The position numbers were made by a program, and so were the translations under genes. Source: Pseudomonadota bacterium (GTDB taxonomy: Bacteria; Pseudomonadota; Alphaproteobacteria; Caulobacterales; Caulobacteraceae). From it: a stretch of DNA of 10,263 nucleotides. Where the stretch lies: the NCBI GenBank assembly GCA_023445955.1, contig JAEXJH010000348.1:1-10263 (forward strand), written 5' to 3'. The notes below the pieces were generated by a model, which was not told the DNA's origin, made no database searches, and saw only the letters and a program-made list of their open reading frames with translations. The first letter of the stretch is position 1; each line of letters begins with the position of its first letter. Below are positions 1 through 6,796 of the stretch, piece after piece.

Positions 1-569
1 ACCAGCTCGGCGACGGCCGCCGGCGGCCGCGAGCGCGAGATGTCGACCCCGGCCCGCATGATGCGATCGACATCGGCCTCGAGCGCCTCGAAAGCGACCA
101 GGAAAGCGGGGTTGGCCGTCGCCAGCACGATCTGGCGATGCAGCTCCATGTCCTCGACATGGGCCGGGGCGCTGGACATCAGGGCCGTACGCAGCGCCGA
201 CAGCGCCGCCTCGATGCTGGCCATCTCCTCGACAGAGCGCCGCAACGCCGCCAGCCGTGCGGCCTCGGCTTCGAGCACGAACCGCACCTCGTAGCTGCCC
301 ATGGTCGAGGGCAGCTCCGACAGCGGCATGTAGGCGCCCAGCTTGTCGGACGGCCGGTTCTTGATGAACGAGCCCGCCCCGCGCCGCGCCTCGGTGATGC
401 TGTCGGCGGCCAGCCGCACCAGGGCTTCGCGCACCACGGTCCGCGACATGCCGAAGATTTCGGCCAGACGCGCCTCGGACGGCAGGCGATCGCCCACCTC
501 CAGGCCATCGCCGTTGATCATCTCGACGATGCCCGTATAGGCGCGATCCGCCAGGCGGCCTTCGCTCAT
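1..569 (-). CDS. GntR-family (FadR/FCD) transcriptional regulator, partial
   Basis: This gene is read leftward from an ATG at 569 and runs off the left edge, so only its first 189 residues are present. Residues about 5-72 form a winged helix-turn-helix of the GntR type, with LPSEARLAEIFGMSRTVVREAL (residues 29-50) split across the recognition helices and a GAGSFI wing. Residues about 90 onward are an all-helical FCD effector domain. D140 and H144 in DMELHRQI fit the usual metal/ligand-binding Asp and His, followed by the typical ATANP. Usual length is 220-250 residues, so about 40-60 are missing, including later FCD histidines. A good ribosome site (AAGGGGAGAG) precedes the ATG. FCD regulators normally bind small carboxylic or sugar acids and repress nearby catabolic genes. 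The neighbouring GH43 enzyme suggests a pentose or sugar-acid ligand, but that is inferred. Confidence 0.9.
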   Translation of the reverse strand, partial: MSEGRLADRAYTGIVEMINGDGLEVGDRLPSEARLAEIFGMSRTVVREALVRLAADSITEARRGAGSFIKNRPSDKLGAYMPLSELPSTMGSYEVRFVLEAEAARLAALRRSVEEMASIEAALSALRTALMSSAPAHVEDMELHRQIVLATANPAFLVAFEALEADVDRIMRAGVDISRSRPPAAVAEL

Positions 570-652
570 CGCTCTCCCCTTCGCTGACCCCAGCATCGGA
601 CCATTCGCGCTGCGAGGCCAATCCTAGCGCCTCACCACCGTAAATCGCACCA

Positions 653-669
653 AACCTGTATGACAGGTT
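653..669. promoter_or_regulatory. Candidate GntR-type operator palindrome
   Basis: AACCTGTATGACAGGTT is a perfect inverted repeat with 7-base arms around a 3-base centre. Its core GT-N3-AC fits the kind of operator bound by FadR-subfamily GntR proteins. It lies about 84 bases upstream of the GntR start codon and about 190 bases upstream of the LuxR-type gene, a natural place for autoregulation and for control of the rightward genes. That the adjacent GntR protein binds it is inferred. The symmetric sequence itself is plainly visible. Confidence 0.6.
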
Positions 670-691
670 GTAAGAATATTGCGACACGACG

Positions 692-713
692 ACGATGTTC
701 ACGCTCACATCGT
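692..713. repeat. Inverted repeat, first of a related pair
   Basis: Arms ACGATGT (692-698) and ACATCGT (707-713) are perfectly complementary around an 8-base spacer. Its right part, ACGCTCACATC (701-711), recurs with one change as ACGCTAACATC at 743-753. The start-to-start distance is 42 bases, about four helical turns, which would put both on the same face of the DNA. It could be a regulator site distinct from the GntR-like palindrome. The cognate protein is unknown. Confidence 0.45.
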
Positions 714-736
714 TTATCCGTCTTGAATTGGTCCAA

Positions 737-755
737 CAGATAACGCTAACATCTG
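737..755. repeat. Inverted repeat, second of a related pair
   Basis: CAGAT (737-741) and ATCTG (751-755) are complementary arms around 9 bases. The element contains ACGCTAACATC (743-753), a 10 of 11 match to 701-711. It overlaps the proposed -10 region of the rightward promoter, so a protein bound here would be expected to repress. The promoter call itself is weak. Confidence 0.4.
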
Positions 756-858
756 AAATCAGCGAACCGGACCCGCCGACTCAGGTCGGCAGTGAGAAAC
801 CCGGACGCTCGCACCTCCGCGAACGGAGGACGCAGGGAAGAGACAGAGGGGTTCACGT

Positions 859-1119
859 ATGACCACGATGGACATTCGCGCCGACGACCAGGACATGGGA
901 ACGGGTCTTGGCGCGCTGACGCCAACCCAGATGAAGGTTCTGGAAGGCGTCAATCTGGGGCGGCTCAACAAACAGATCGCCTACGACCTCGGCATCGCCG
1001 AGGCCACGGTCAAGGCCCACATGACCGCCGTGATGCGCAAGCTCAACGTCAATAACCGCACCCAGGCGGTGATTGCAGCGCAAGCTCTGATCCAGGGCCT
1101 GCGCCCAGTCGCGCGCTAG
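859..1119 (+). CDS. Stand-alone LuxR-type (GerE) helix-turn-helix protein
   Basis: This 86-residue protein is almost entirely a LuxR/GerE DNA-binding domain. After about 20 variable residues come LTPTQMKVLEGV, then the helix-turn-helix GRLNKQIAYDLGIAEATVKAH, then the dimer helix MRKLNVNNRTQAVIAAQAL. These match the family signature of NKxIAxxLxIxxxTVKxH followed by KLxVxxRTQAV. There is no receiver, autoinducer-binding or other sensory domain, and no room for one. The ATG at 859 follows a purine-rich stretch ending in GAGGGG about 9 bases upstream; an ATG at 868 is a weaker alternative. It lies about 50 bases before the GH43 gene on the same strand, so the two may share a transcript. How such a domain receives a signal is not visible. 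It may act by expression level or by pairing with a larger LuxR-type protein. Confidence 0.88.
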   Translation: MTTMDIRADDQDMGTGLGALTPTQMKVLEGVNLGRLNKQIAYDLGIAEATVKAHMTAVMRKLNVNNRTQAVIAAQALIQGLRPVAR

Positions 1120-1169
1120 CCGAGCCTCGCCCCCGGAAAAGTGCTGTGCGCAGCGAGGAGAGAGACGCC

Positions 1170-2927
1170 ATGCCTGCCCAAGCCTGGCCTAGCCTTCGGT
1201 CGCGCCAGTCGCTCTATGGACTGATCCTTTGCCTCGTTTGCATCCTGGCCCCACCCGCGGACGCGCAGACCGGTAAGCCGACCTCTAGCCCAGCGCCGAC
1301 AGCCGCATTCGAATGGTTTGACTACGAAGGCGCCGATCCCTCGGATGCGGCCTTCAGGCCGACCGAGGGCCAGTACGCCAATCCAATCCTCAAGGGGACC
1401 TATCCCGACCCGGCGGTCATGCGCGTCGGCAAGGACTTCTACTTCGTCAGCTCGACCTTCGCCTGGTTCCCGGGGCTGCCGATCTTCCACTCGACCGACC
1501 TCGTGAACTGGAAGCAGATCGGCAACGCCATCGACCGCCCAGGCATGCTGGACTTCGGACGCCTTGGCCTGTCGCGCGCGGTGTTCGCCCCGACGCTGAG
1601 CCACCACGACGGGACGTTCTACCTCCTCAACACCTGCGTCGACTGCAAGGGCAACTTCCTGATCACGACCAAGGACCCCAAGGGCCCCTGGTCGGACCCG
1701 GTCTGGTTGCCGACGGTCCAGGGCATCGATCCCTATCTCTTCTTCGACGACGACGGCAGCGCCCTGATCGTCTTCAACGGCGAGCCGCCCGGCCCAGCCG
1801 AGTACAGCGGCCACCGCGCCATCTGGGCGATCGCCTATGACATCAAGTCGGGCAAGACCGTCGGCGAGCTCAAGCTGCTGCTGGACAAGGGCGTCAACCC
1901 CGCCGCCAAGCCCATCTGGCCTGAAGGCCCTCACATCCTGAAGAAGGACGGCTGGTACTATCTGATCGCGGCCGAGGGCGGCACGGCCGAAGGCCACAGC
2001 CAGGTCGCGCTGCGCTCCAGGAGCGCCTGGGGGCCATACGTTCCCTACGCGAACAATCCGATCCTGACCCAGCGTGGCCTGCCCAAGGACCGCCCTCTGC
2101 CGATCACCTCGGCCGGTCACGCCAACCTGGTCGACACCCCGGACGGCAAGTGGTGGGCGACCTTCCTGGCGGTGCGCCCCTATGGCGACGACCTGTACAA
2201 CACCGGCCGGGAGACCTTCCTCCTGCCTGTGGAATGGAAGGACGGCTGGCCGATCATCCTCGAGAACGGCAAGACCATTCCCTATGTCCATTCCAGGCCG
2301 GACCTGCCGGCGACGACGCCCAAGCCGCCGCCGACGGCGGGCGCCTTCAAGGTTCGCGACGAATTCGACGGCAAGAGCCTGCCGCTCAACTGGGTGACCA
2401 TGCGAATTCCGCAGCAACGCTGGTGGCGGCTGGACGGCGGAAAGCTGATCCTGACCGCGCGGCCCGAGACCATCGGCGGCATGACCCAGCCCTCGTTCTG
2501 GGGACGGCGCCAGCAGCATCTCGACGCCAGCGCCTCGACGGAGATGCGCTTTGCGCCCACCAAGGCCGGCGACAAGGCCGGCATGGTCGCGGTGCAGAAC
2601 GACGACAACTTCTTCTTCCTGGGCCTGGAGCGAAATGACCAGGGACAGGACCAGATCGTGCTCGAGCGCCGGGCCGGATCCAGCGACCCGGAAGGGGGCA
2701 TAAAGGTCGCGAGCGCGCCGGTGACGCTGAAGGCCGATGCGCCCGTCTGGCTGAAAGTCACCGCGCGGGGCGGCGCCTACGACTTCTCGTACGCCCTGAC
2801 CGCCGGGCAGTGGAAGACCCTGAAGGCGGACGAGGACGGCTCGATCCTCTCGACCAAGAAGGCCGGTGGTTTCGTGGGCGTCTTGCTGGGGGTCTACGCC
2901 CACGAGAGCGCCGCTCAGGGCCGCTGA
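1170..2927 (+). CDS. Secreted GH43 glycoside hydrolase (beta-xylosidase / arabinofuranosidase type)
   Basis: A 585-residue secreted hydrolase. Residues 1-32 are a Sec signal peptide with hydrophobic core LYGLILCLVCILAPP and likely cleavage after ADA; there is no lipobox. Residues about 68-375 form the five-bladed propeller of family GH43, with its three acidic residues: D80 in TYPDPAV (base), D187 in GIDPYLFF (pKa modulator) and E252 in WPEGPH (acid). Residues about 392-580 are the C-terminal beta-sandwich of the GH43_C2/DUF1349 kind, opening with RDEFDGKSLPLNW. The expected activity is release of xylose or arabinose from xylan fragments in the periplasm or outside. The ATG at 1170 is chosen over an in-frame GTG at 1146 because AGGAGAG stands 8 bases upstream and the signal peptide then starts cleanly. 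The protein stops just after GVYAHESAAQGR, where many relatives have a further short strand with Asp-Phe-Asp-Trp, so the end may be trimmed. Confidence 0.92.
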   Translation: MPAQAWPSLRSRQSLYGLILCLVCILAPPADAQTGKPTSSPAPTAAFEWFDYEGADPSDAAFRPTEGQYANPILKGTYPDPAVMRVGKDFYFVSSTFAWFPGLPIFHSTDLVNWKQIGNAIDRPGMLDFGRLGLSRAVFAPTLSHHDGTFYLLNTCVDCKGNFLITTKDPKGPWSDPVWLPTVQGIDPYLFFDDDGSALIVFNGEPPGPAEYSGHRAIWAIAYDIKSGKTVGELKLLLDKGVNPAAKPIWPEGPHILKKDGWYYLIAAEGGTAEGHSQVALRSRSAWGPYVPYANNPILTQRGLPKDRPLPITSAGHANLVDTPDGKWWATFLAVRPYGDDLYNTGRETFLLPVEWKDGWPIILENGKTIPYVHSRPDLPATTPKPPPTAGAFKVRDEFDGKSLPLNWVTMRIPQQRWWRLDGGKLILTARPETIGGMTQPSFWGRRQQHLDASASTEMRFAPTKAGDKAGMVAVQNDDNFFFLGLERNDQGQDQIVLERRAGSSDPEGGIKVASAPVTLKADAPVWLKVTARGGAYDFSYALTAGQWKTLKADEDGSILSTKKAGGFVGVLLGVYAHESAAQGR

Positions 2928-3015
2928 ACGCCGCCAAGGCCAAGCTCGTTCAGGCGCGCTTCATGTTGGTCGGGGAATGCTGGGGTTCGGCCGGATGGCG
3001 AGCGAGGACCCAGCA

Positions 3016-3654
3016 ATGGCGGACGGCCATTTTCCAGACGTCGAACTTCTGCGGCGCGAACTTGCGGTCCTGATCCTCGAATGGGCCGGCAAGTCGGTGA
3101 AGGAGGATCCTGACGGGCCGCTTTCCACCGCCCTGACCCGTGCGGTCAGCGAATCCGCTCGCGCCGCGGTCGCCGAACAGCACCAGGTCCTCGCCTCCGA
3201 CGCCGCCGACCGGATCGCCGAGGCGCTCGAACAACGCGCCAGGGCTAAGGGCCTCTGGGGTGTCCCGCACTGGGGCATAGCGCTCATGGCGATCATCGCG
3301 TTGGCTCTGCTTGGTCTAGGCTACCTCCTTGGCCTGCAGGCTGGACGAACACAGGACACTCTTCCGCCCTCGCCGACCGCTTCCGCCGCGCCGATCGCAC
3401 CGATCGCGCCGGACGCCGATGGGGCCGCCCGAACGGCCGCCCCGCCTGTCGTCGCCGCGCCGGAGCCCTCGCCCCGTCCCCAGCTCTCGTCGCCACCGGC
3501 CGCCAAGCCCGCCTCAAGATCGCCGACGCGCGACCTGGGCCGCCCTGCTCCAGCCCATGACGAGGCGGCCCCGCGCTCGAGCCAGCCCGTCGGCGCCGCG
3601 GCTGCTCCGCCGGCCGTGCAGCCGACCGGCCAGACGGCGACGCCGAAGCCATGA
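3016..3654 (+). CDS. Single-pass membrane protein with Pro/Ala-rich tail, first gene of the GTPase operon
   Basis: I do not recognise a family. The 212-residue protein has three parts. Residues 1-80 are charged and helical (VELLRRELAVLILEWAGK, then SESARAAVAEQHQVLASDAADRIAEALEQR split over one long helix). Residues about 87-107 are one membrane helix (WGIALMAIIALALLGLGYLLG). Residues 110-212 are low-complexity Pro/Ala/Ser, as in linkers that cross the periplasm or envelope. With the basic residues before the helix, the N-terminal part should be cytoplasmic and the tail periplasmic. The ATG at 3016 follows GCGAGGAC at a normal distance; in-frame ATGs at 2995 and 2977 are alternatives. Its stop overlaps the next start by ATGA, so it is translationally coupled to the following gene. 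It may anchor the soluble partners to the membrane, which is an inference from topology and order. Confidence 0.75.
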   Translation: MADGHFPDVELLRRELAVLILEWAGKSVKEDPDGPLSTALTRAVSESARAAVAEQHQVLASDAADRIAEALEQRARAKGLWGVPHWGIALMAIIALALLGLGYLLGLQAGRTQDTLPPSPTASAAPIAPIAPDADGAARTAAPPVVAAPEPSPRPQLSSPPAAKPASRSPTRDLGRPAPAHDEAAPRSSQPVGAAAAPPAVQPTGQTATPKP

Positions 3655-5207
3655 CCGCCGGCGCTTCCACAAGGCGACTGGTTCCGACCGCCGTCATCGG
3701 CCCCAAGGCCCAGGGCCGCAACTACGGCCTGCGTCGCTACGCCGGCCCGCGCCTGACGTCCGAGCAGCAGGCGCGGCTCGCCGACTTCGCCCTCTCGTTG
3801 GCCGGCTGGGCCATGCTGCGCCGCCAGCGGTTCGTCGCCATGCTGCCGCTGGCCGCCGACGGTTCGGCCTTCGCCATCGTTCGGGCCCGTCACCTGGGCG
3901 AAGGCGAGCTTGGCCCGGTGGCCGTCGCCCATCTGCTGATCGTCGACGCCGCCCTGCTGGACGCGATCACGTGGGCCTCCCCACGCCTGCTGGCCCTGCT
4001 GCCCGAGCCGGAAGACGCCGCCTTCGGCCTGGAACCGCTCACGGTCTCACCAGAGAGCCTGACGCCCGCCGCCGCCCGCCCGTTGGCCGCGCTGCGCGTC
4101 GGTTGGAACGACGTCGCCGTCGACGTGGACGACGAGGACCCCGAGGCCGTGCTCGGCGCCCTGGTCGAAAGCATCGAGCCGCCCAGCCAGCGCGCCCGAC
4201 TGACCGGCTGGGCCAGCACCAGCCTGATCGCGCCGGCCGGCGACCTCGATCCGGCGCGCATCTTCAGGCTGGTGACCCACGCCTCCGCCGAAAGCCCCGC
4301 GGCGTTCCAGGCCACGCACGAGCTCTCGTCGCTGAAGACCACCGCCGAACCGCCGCTGGCCTGGAAGGCCTGGCTGAAACTGGCCGCCATCGCCGAGCGA
4401 GAGCCGGCCGCCGCTGCGCTGCGCTCGGCCCAGTGGTCGCAAGACAAGGCGCGCCTCCCCGCCGACGACGTGATGTTCGAGGAGATCGCCAGCGCCTGCG
4501 CCGCGCTGACGCCGGCGGAGATGGTCGCACTGCTGCGCGCGGTGATGCGCCACGCCGGCGGCGCGGACACCGCGAGCGCGGCCTTGCGCGCAGGCGTGTC
4601 CGAAACCTTCGACGCCCTGGTCGCGGTCGCCGACGCGCAAGGCGCAGCCTTCTATGTACGCGGGCTCACCGACGGCGCGGACGCCAAGGCCCTGGGCGCT
4701 CTGCGCGGACTCGACGCGGTGGTGGCCAAGCCCGAGGTCGCGGCCTGGCTGGGCGACGCCGCCCGCCAGCTCGATCTCTCGCAGGTCGTGCGCCTGTGGG
4801 CGGAGAAGCTGGCGGCGGACCCGGATTTCGCGGACGATCTGGCCGTCGCGGGCCCGACCTTCCTCGACGCGGCCCTGGACACCGCCCTGACCCGCCTCGA
4901 CAACGAGGAGACCCGATGGCTGGCCGGCGCGCTGCTGCGACAGCATTGCCTGCGCCTGCCTTCGAACGGCGCCCGGGTTCGCGTCACTTTTTCGGCCCTG
5001 CTGGGCCAGCCGCCCTCAATCGCCGACGCCGCCCTCGCGGACTCGGCGGTGCTGGCGGCCGCCAGGACCTTCACCCCCGAACGGTCGGCCGAGCTGGCCT
5101 CGCGGGCCATCCCCGCTGGCCTGCGCCACGCGCCCCGCCCGGCGGACTTCACCCGCGCCGCCTGGGCCCTGGTCGCGGCGGCCAGCGATGGGAGGACGGC
5201 GCGATGA
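3651..5207 (+). CDS. Putative GTPase-associated protein (GAP1-like), 518 residues
   Basis: A soluble 518-residue protein with no signal peptide or membrane helix. It lies directly before the GTPase and overlaps both neighbours by four bases. Residues about 12-125 look like a compact alpha/beta module: GPKAQGRNYGLRRYAGP, then FALSLAGWAMLRRQRFVAMLP, then AFAIVRARHLGEGELGPVAVAHLLIV. This order (an N-terminal Gly/Arg segment, a 'flPl...g.fal.R' strand, and a Gly-x-x-x-x-x-x-H turn) recalls the N-terminal domain of the GTPase-associated GAP1 proteins that accompany prokaryotic double-GTPase systems. Residues about 160-518 are almost all helical and Ala-rich, like a helical-repeat scaffold. No enzymatic motif is evident. 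The family call rests on faint resemblance plus position next to a GTPase and is tentative. A GTPase regulator or effector adaptor is the most plausible role. Confidence 0.8.
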   Translation: MTAGASTRRLVPTAVIGPKAQGRNYGLRRYAGPRLTSEQQARLADFALSLAGWAMLRRQRFVAMLPLAADGSAFAIVRARHLGEGELGPVAVAHLLIVDAALLDAITWASPRLLALLPEPEDAAFGLEPLTVSPESLTPAAARPLAALRVGWNDVAVDVDDEDPEAVLGALVESIEPPSQRARLTGWASTSLIAPAGDLDPARIFRLVTHASAESPAAFQATHELSSLKTTAEPPLAWKAWLKLAAIAEREPAAAALRSAQWSQDKARLPADDVMFEEIASACAALTPAEMVALLRAVMRHAGGADTASAALRAGVSETFDALVAVADAQGAAFYVRGLTDGADAKALGALRGLDAVVAKPEVAAWLGDAARQLDLSQVVRLWAEKLAADPDFADDLAVAGPTFLDAALDTALTRLDNEETRWLAGALLRQHCLRLPSNGARVRVTFSALLGQPPSIADAALADSAVLAAARTFTPERSAELASRAIPAGLRHAPRPADFTRAAWALVAAASDGRTAR

Positions 5208-6796
5208 TCTACTGCGAGATCTGCACCAACACCTTCTCGCGCGAGGATTTCGCCGACTGTCCCCATTGCGCCCTGGCCGAAGGCCGCGTGGCGACGCCGG
5301 CCGTCCAGGCGCCCGAGGCCCGCGCGTTGGATACGCCCGCCGCCGGGGTGACCATGGGTGAGGTTATCGACACGCTGCGCCGCATGACGCCGCCCGAGAC
5401 CTCGCCCCCGGAAACGCCGAGCGCCGCGCCGCAGGCGCCCGAAGGCGTCAGCGAGAGCCTGCGGGCGCTGGTCGAGCAGAAGGTCGATCAGGCGGCCGCG
5501 GCCGCAGCCGAGCCCTCGACCTTCGCGCCGCCTAAGCTCGAACTCGCCGAGCCTGATCCCGCTGATACCGCGCCCATCGTCGGCCAGACCACCCGCGAGC
5601 TCGATGTCGAGACCCTGCGCCGCATCCGCGAGTCCGGCGTGTTCACCGTGGTGCTGCTGGGCTTCCCCACAGCAGGCAAGACCTGGTTCCTGAACCGCCT
5701 GAAGTACGAGCTGCAGGAAGGCGACGCCTATGCCTGCTATCCCCGCCGCGCCCCACCGGGCGACGTGGAGAACACCACGCTGTTCACCGCCCACCGCTTC
5801 CGCAAGGGCGCCAACGACTTCTACGTCATCGACATCCCGGGTGAGCGCTTCCTGCGCGCGGTCGAGGGCTCGTTCCTCGGCGAATCCAACACCTTGATGC
5901 GGCATCTGATCTATACGGGCCACGCCTTCCTGACCCTGTTGCCAGCCGACGAGACCCTGCTGTCGGAGCGCGCCCACGATATCCTGTGGCGACGCGCGGC
6001 AGCCGGCGAGCCGCCGCCCGTCAACGTTTCCACCCTGCCGCCCGCTCAGGCGCTGATCGACAAGGTCGACGCTCTAAAGCGCCAGATCTCCCAGGCCCGC
6101 AAGGCGACTGACGCGGGCGACGCCAAGGCGCAAGGCAAGCTGAAAGCCCTGGTCCGTGAGCGCAAACGGCTGCTGGAGGGCGGCGTCGAGCAGGCGCTGC
6201 AACGCCTAGCCTCCAAGCACGAGGAGCTGGGCGACTATATCAGCGGCGTCGGCCTGATGGCCCAACTGATGGTGGTGATGGAGGAGCGCGGCGGTCCCGA
6301 CCTCGACCCGTCGATCGACGCCTACGCCGTGTTCGACCGCAGTCGCGAGGCCGAGCGCAAGAAGCCGACCAAGCCGATGTTCATCGTCCTCTCCAAAAGC
6401 GACGACCTGACCCATCGCTCGGACGCGGTGCAACTGCCGATCCGCCGGCTGCTGCAAGGTCATCCTCAGGCGGCGCACCTGCTGCGGGTCCTGCGCCGCG
6501 AGCCGCGCAAGGCCGACGCCTTCGCCATGCTCAACACCCTTCGCCCGGGGGTCGCCCGCCAGATCGACGAATGGTTCGCCTTGGCCAGCTTCCAGTTCGC
6601 CACCGCCTTCGAGGGCGTGGCGCGGGGCTCGACGACCATCAACTACCGGCTCAGCCATGTCGGGGTCACCGAGCTGATCCGCGCCCTGCTGCGCCTGAAG
6701 GAGCATACCGAGAAGCGGCGCGCCTGGGACGGGGTGGCCAACCTGTTCCGCCGCCGTCCGTCGGCCGAGGCCCCGATCGCGGAGTCGGCCCCGTGA
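5204..6796 (+). CDS. Zinc-ribbon P-loop GTPase with coiled-coil insertion
   Basis: A 530-residue cytoplasmic NTPase. Residues 4-22 are a zinc ribbon (C4, C7, C19, C22, as CEIC and CPHC). Residues about 28-130 are a Pro/Ala-rich linker. The G domain follows: Walker A GFPTAGKT at 153-160, a DxxG-type motif DIPGE at 210-214 after strand FYVI, and the guanine-specificity motif SKSD at 397-400 after FIVL. Between the last two motifs, residues about 283-345 form a charged coiled coil. SKSD in place of NKxD still has the Lys and Asp that read guanine, so GTP is the expected nucleotide. The C-terminal helical part (about 410-510) may match the 'double-GTPase' families that accompany GAP1 proteins. 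The ATG at 5204 has GGGAGGA 7 bases upstream and overlaps the preceding stop. It is probably the switch of the operon, acting with its neighbours at the membrane. Confidence 0.85.
   Translation: MIYCEICTNTFSREDFADCPHCALAEGRVATPAVQAPEARALDTPAAGVTMGEVIDTLRRMTPPETSPPETPSAAPQAPEGVSESLRALVEQKVDQAAAAAAEPSTFAPPKLELAEPDPADTAPIVGQTTRELDVETLRRIRESGVFTVVLLGFPTAGKTWFLNRLKYELQEGDAYACYPRRAPPGDVENTTLFTAHRFRKGANDFYVIDIPGERFLRAVEGSFLGESNTLMRHLIYTGHAFLTLLPADETLLSERAHDILWRRAAAGEPPPVNVSTLPPAQALIDKVDALKRQISQARKATDAGDAKAQGKLKALVRERKRLLEGGVEQALQRLASKHEELGDYISGVGLMAQLMVVMEERGGPDLDPSIDAYAVFDRSREAERKKPTKPMFIVLSKSDDLTHRSDAVQLPIRRLLQGHPQAAHLLRVLRREPRKADAFAMLNTLRPGVARQIDEWFALASFQFATAFEGVARGSTTINYRLSHVGVTELIRALLRLKEHTEKRRAWDGVANLFRRRPSAEAPIAESAP

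Larger units (their letters stand above)
570..858. promoter_or_regulatory. Divergent intergenic control region
   Basis: This stretch of 289 bases separates the leftward GntR gene from the rightward LuxR-type gene and must hold both promoters. It is visibly richer in A+T between about 640 and 760 than the rest of the window. It contains the palindrome at 653-669 and two inverted repeats at 692-713 and 737-755, listed separately. A weak rightward promoter can be proposed: TTGAATT at 723-729 and GCTAACAT at 745-752, about 15 bases apart, resembling the Caulobacter housekeeping pattern TTGACG / GCTANAWC with mismatches. No open frame in this stretch looks coding. Confidence 0.6.

Noticed and set aside
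1143..1154. Small hairpin GCTG-TGCG-CAGC between the LuxR-type and GH43 genes.
   Set aside because: A 4-base stem without a following T run is too weak for a terminator.
1146..1169. Upstream GTG start for the GH43 protein.
   Set aside because: It would add eight charged residues before the signal peptide and covers the ribosome site that serves the ATG at 1170.
1116..2903. A 595-residue open frame on the minus strand.
   Set aside because: It is antisense to the GH43 gene, which has clear catalytic motifs and a signal peptide. The minus frame has no recognisable motif and is open only because of GC-rich third positions.
2906..2916. Inverted GAGC / GCTC near the end of the GH43 gene.
   Set aside because: It is short, lies inside the coding sequence and has no T run, so it does not support a terminator.
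3329..5203. A long open frame running in phase into the GTPase gene, which could suggest a 1155-residue fusion.
   Set aside because: Its product before 5204 is a run of Arg, Pro, Gly and Ala typical of a GC-rich off-frame reading. The frame at 3651-5207 has normal protein composition and overlaps the GTPase start by four bases.
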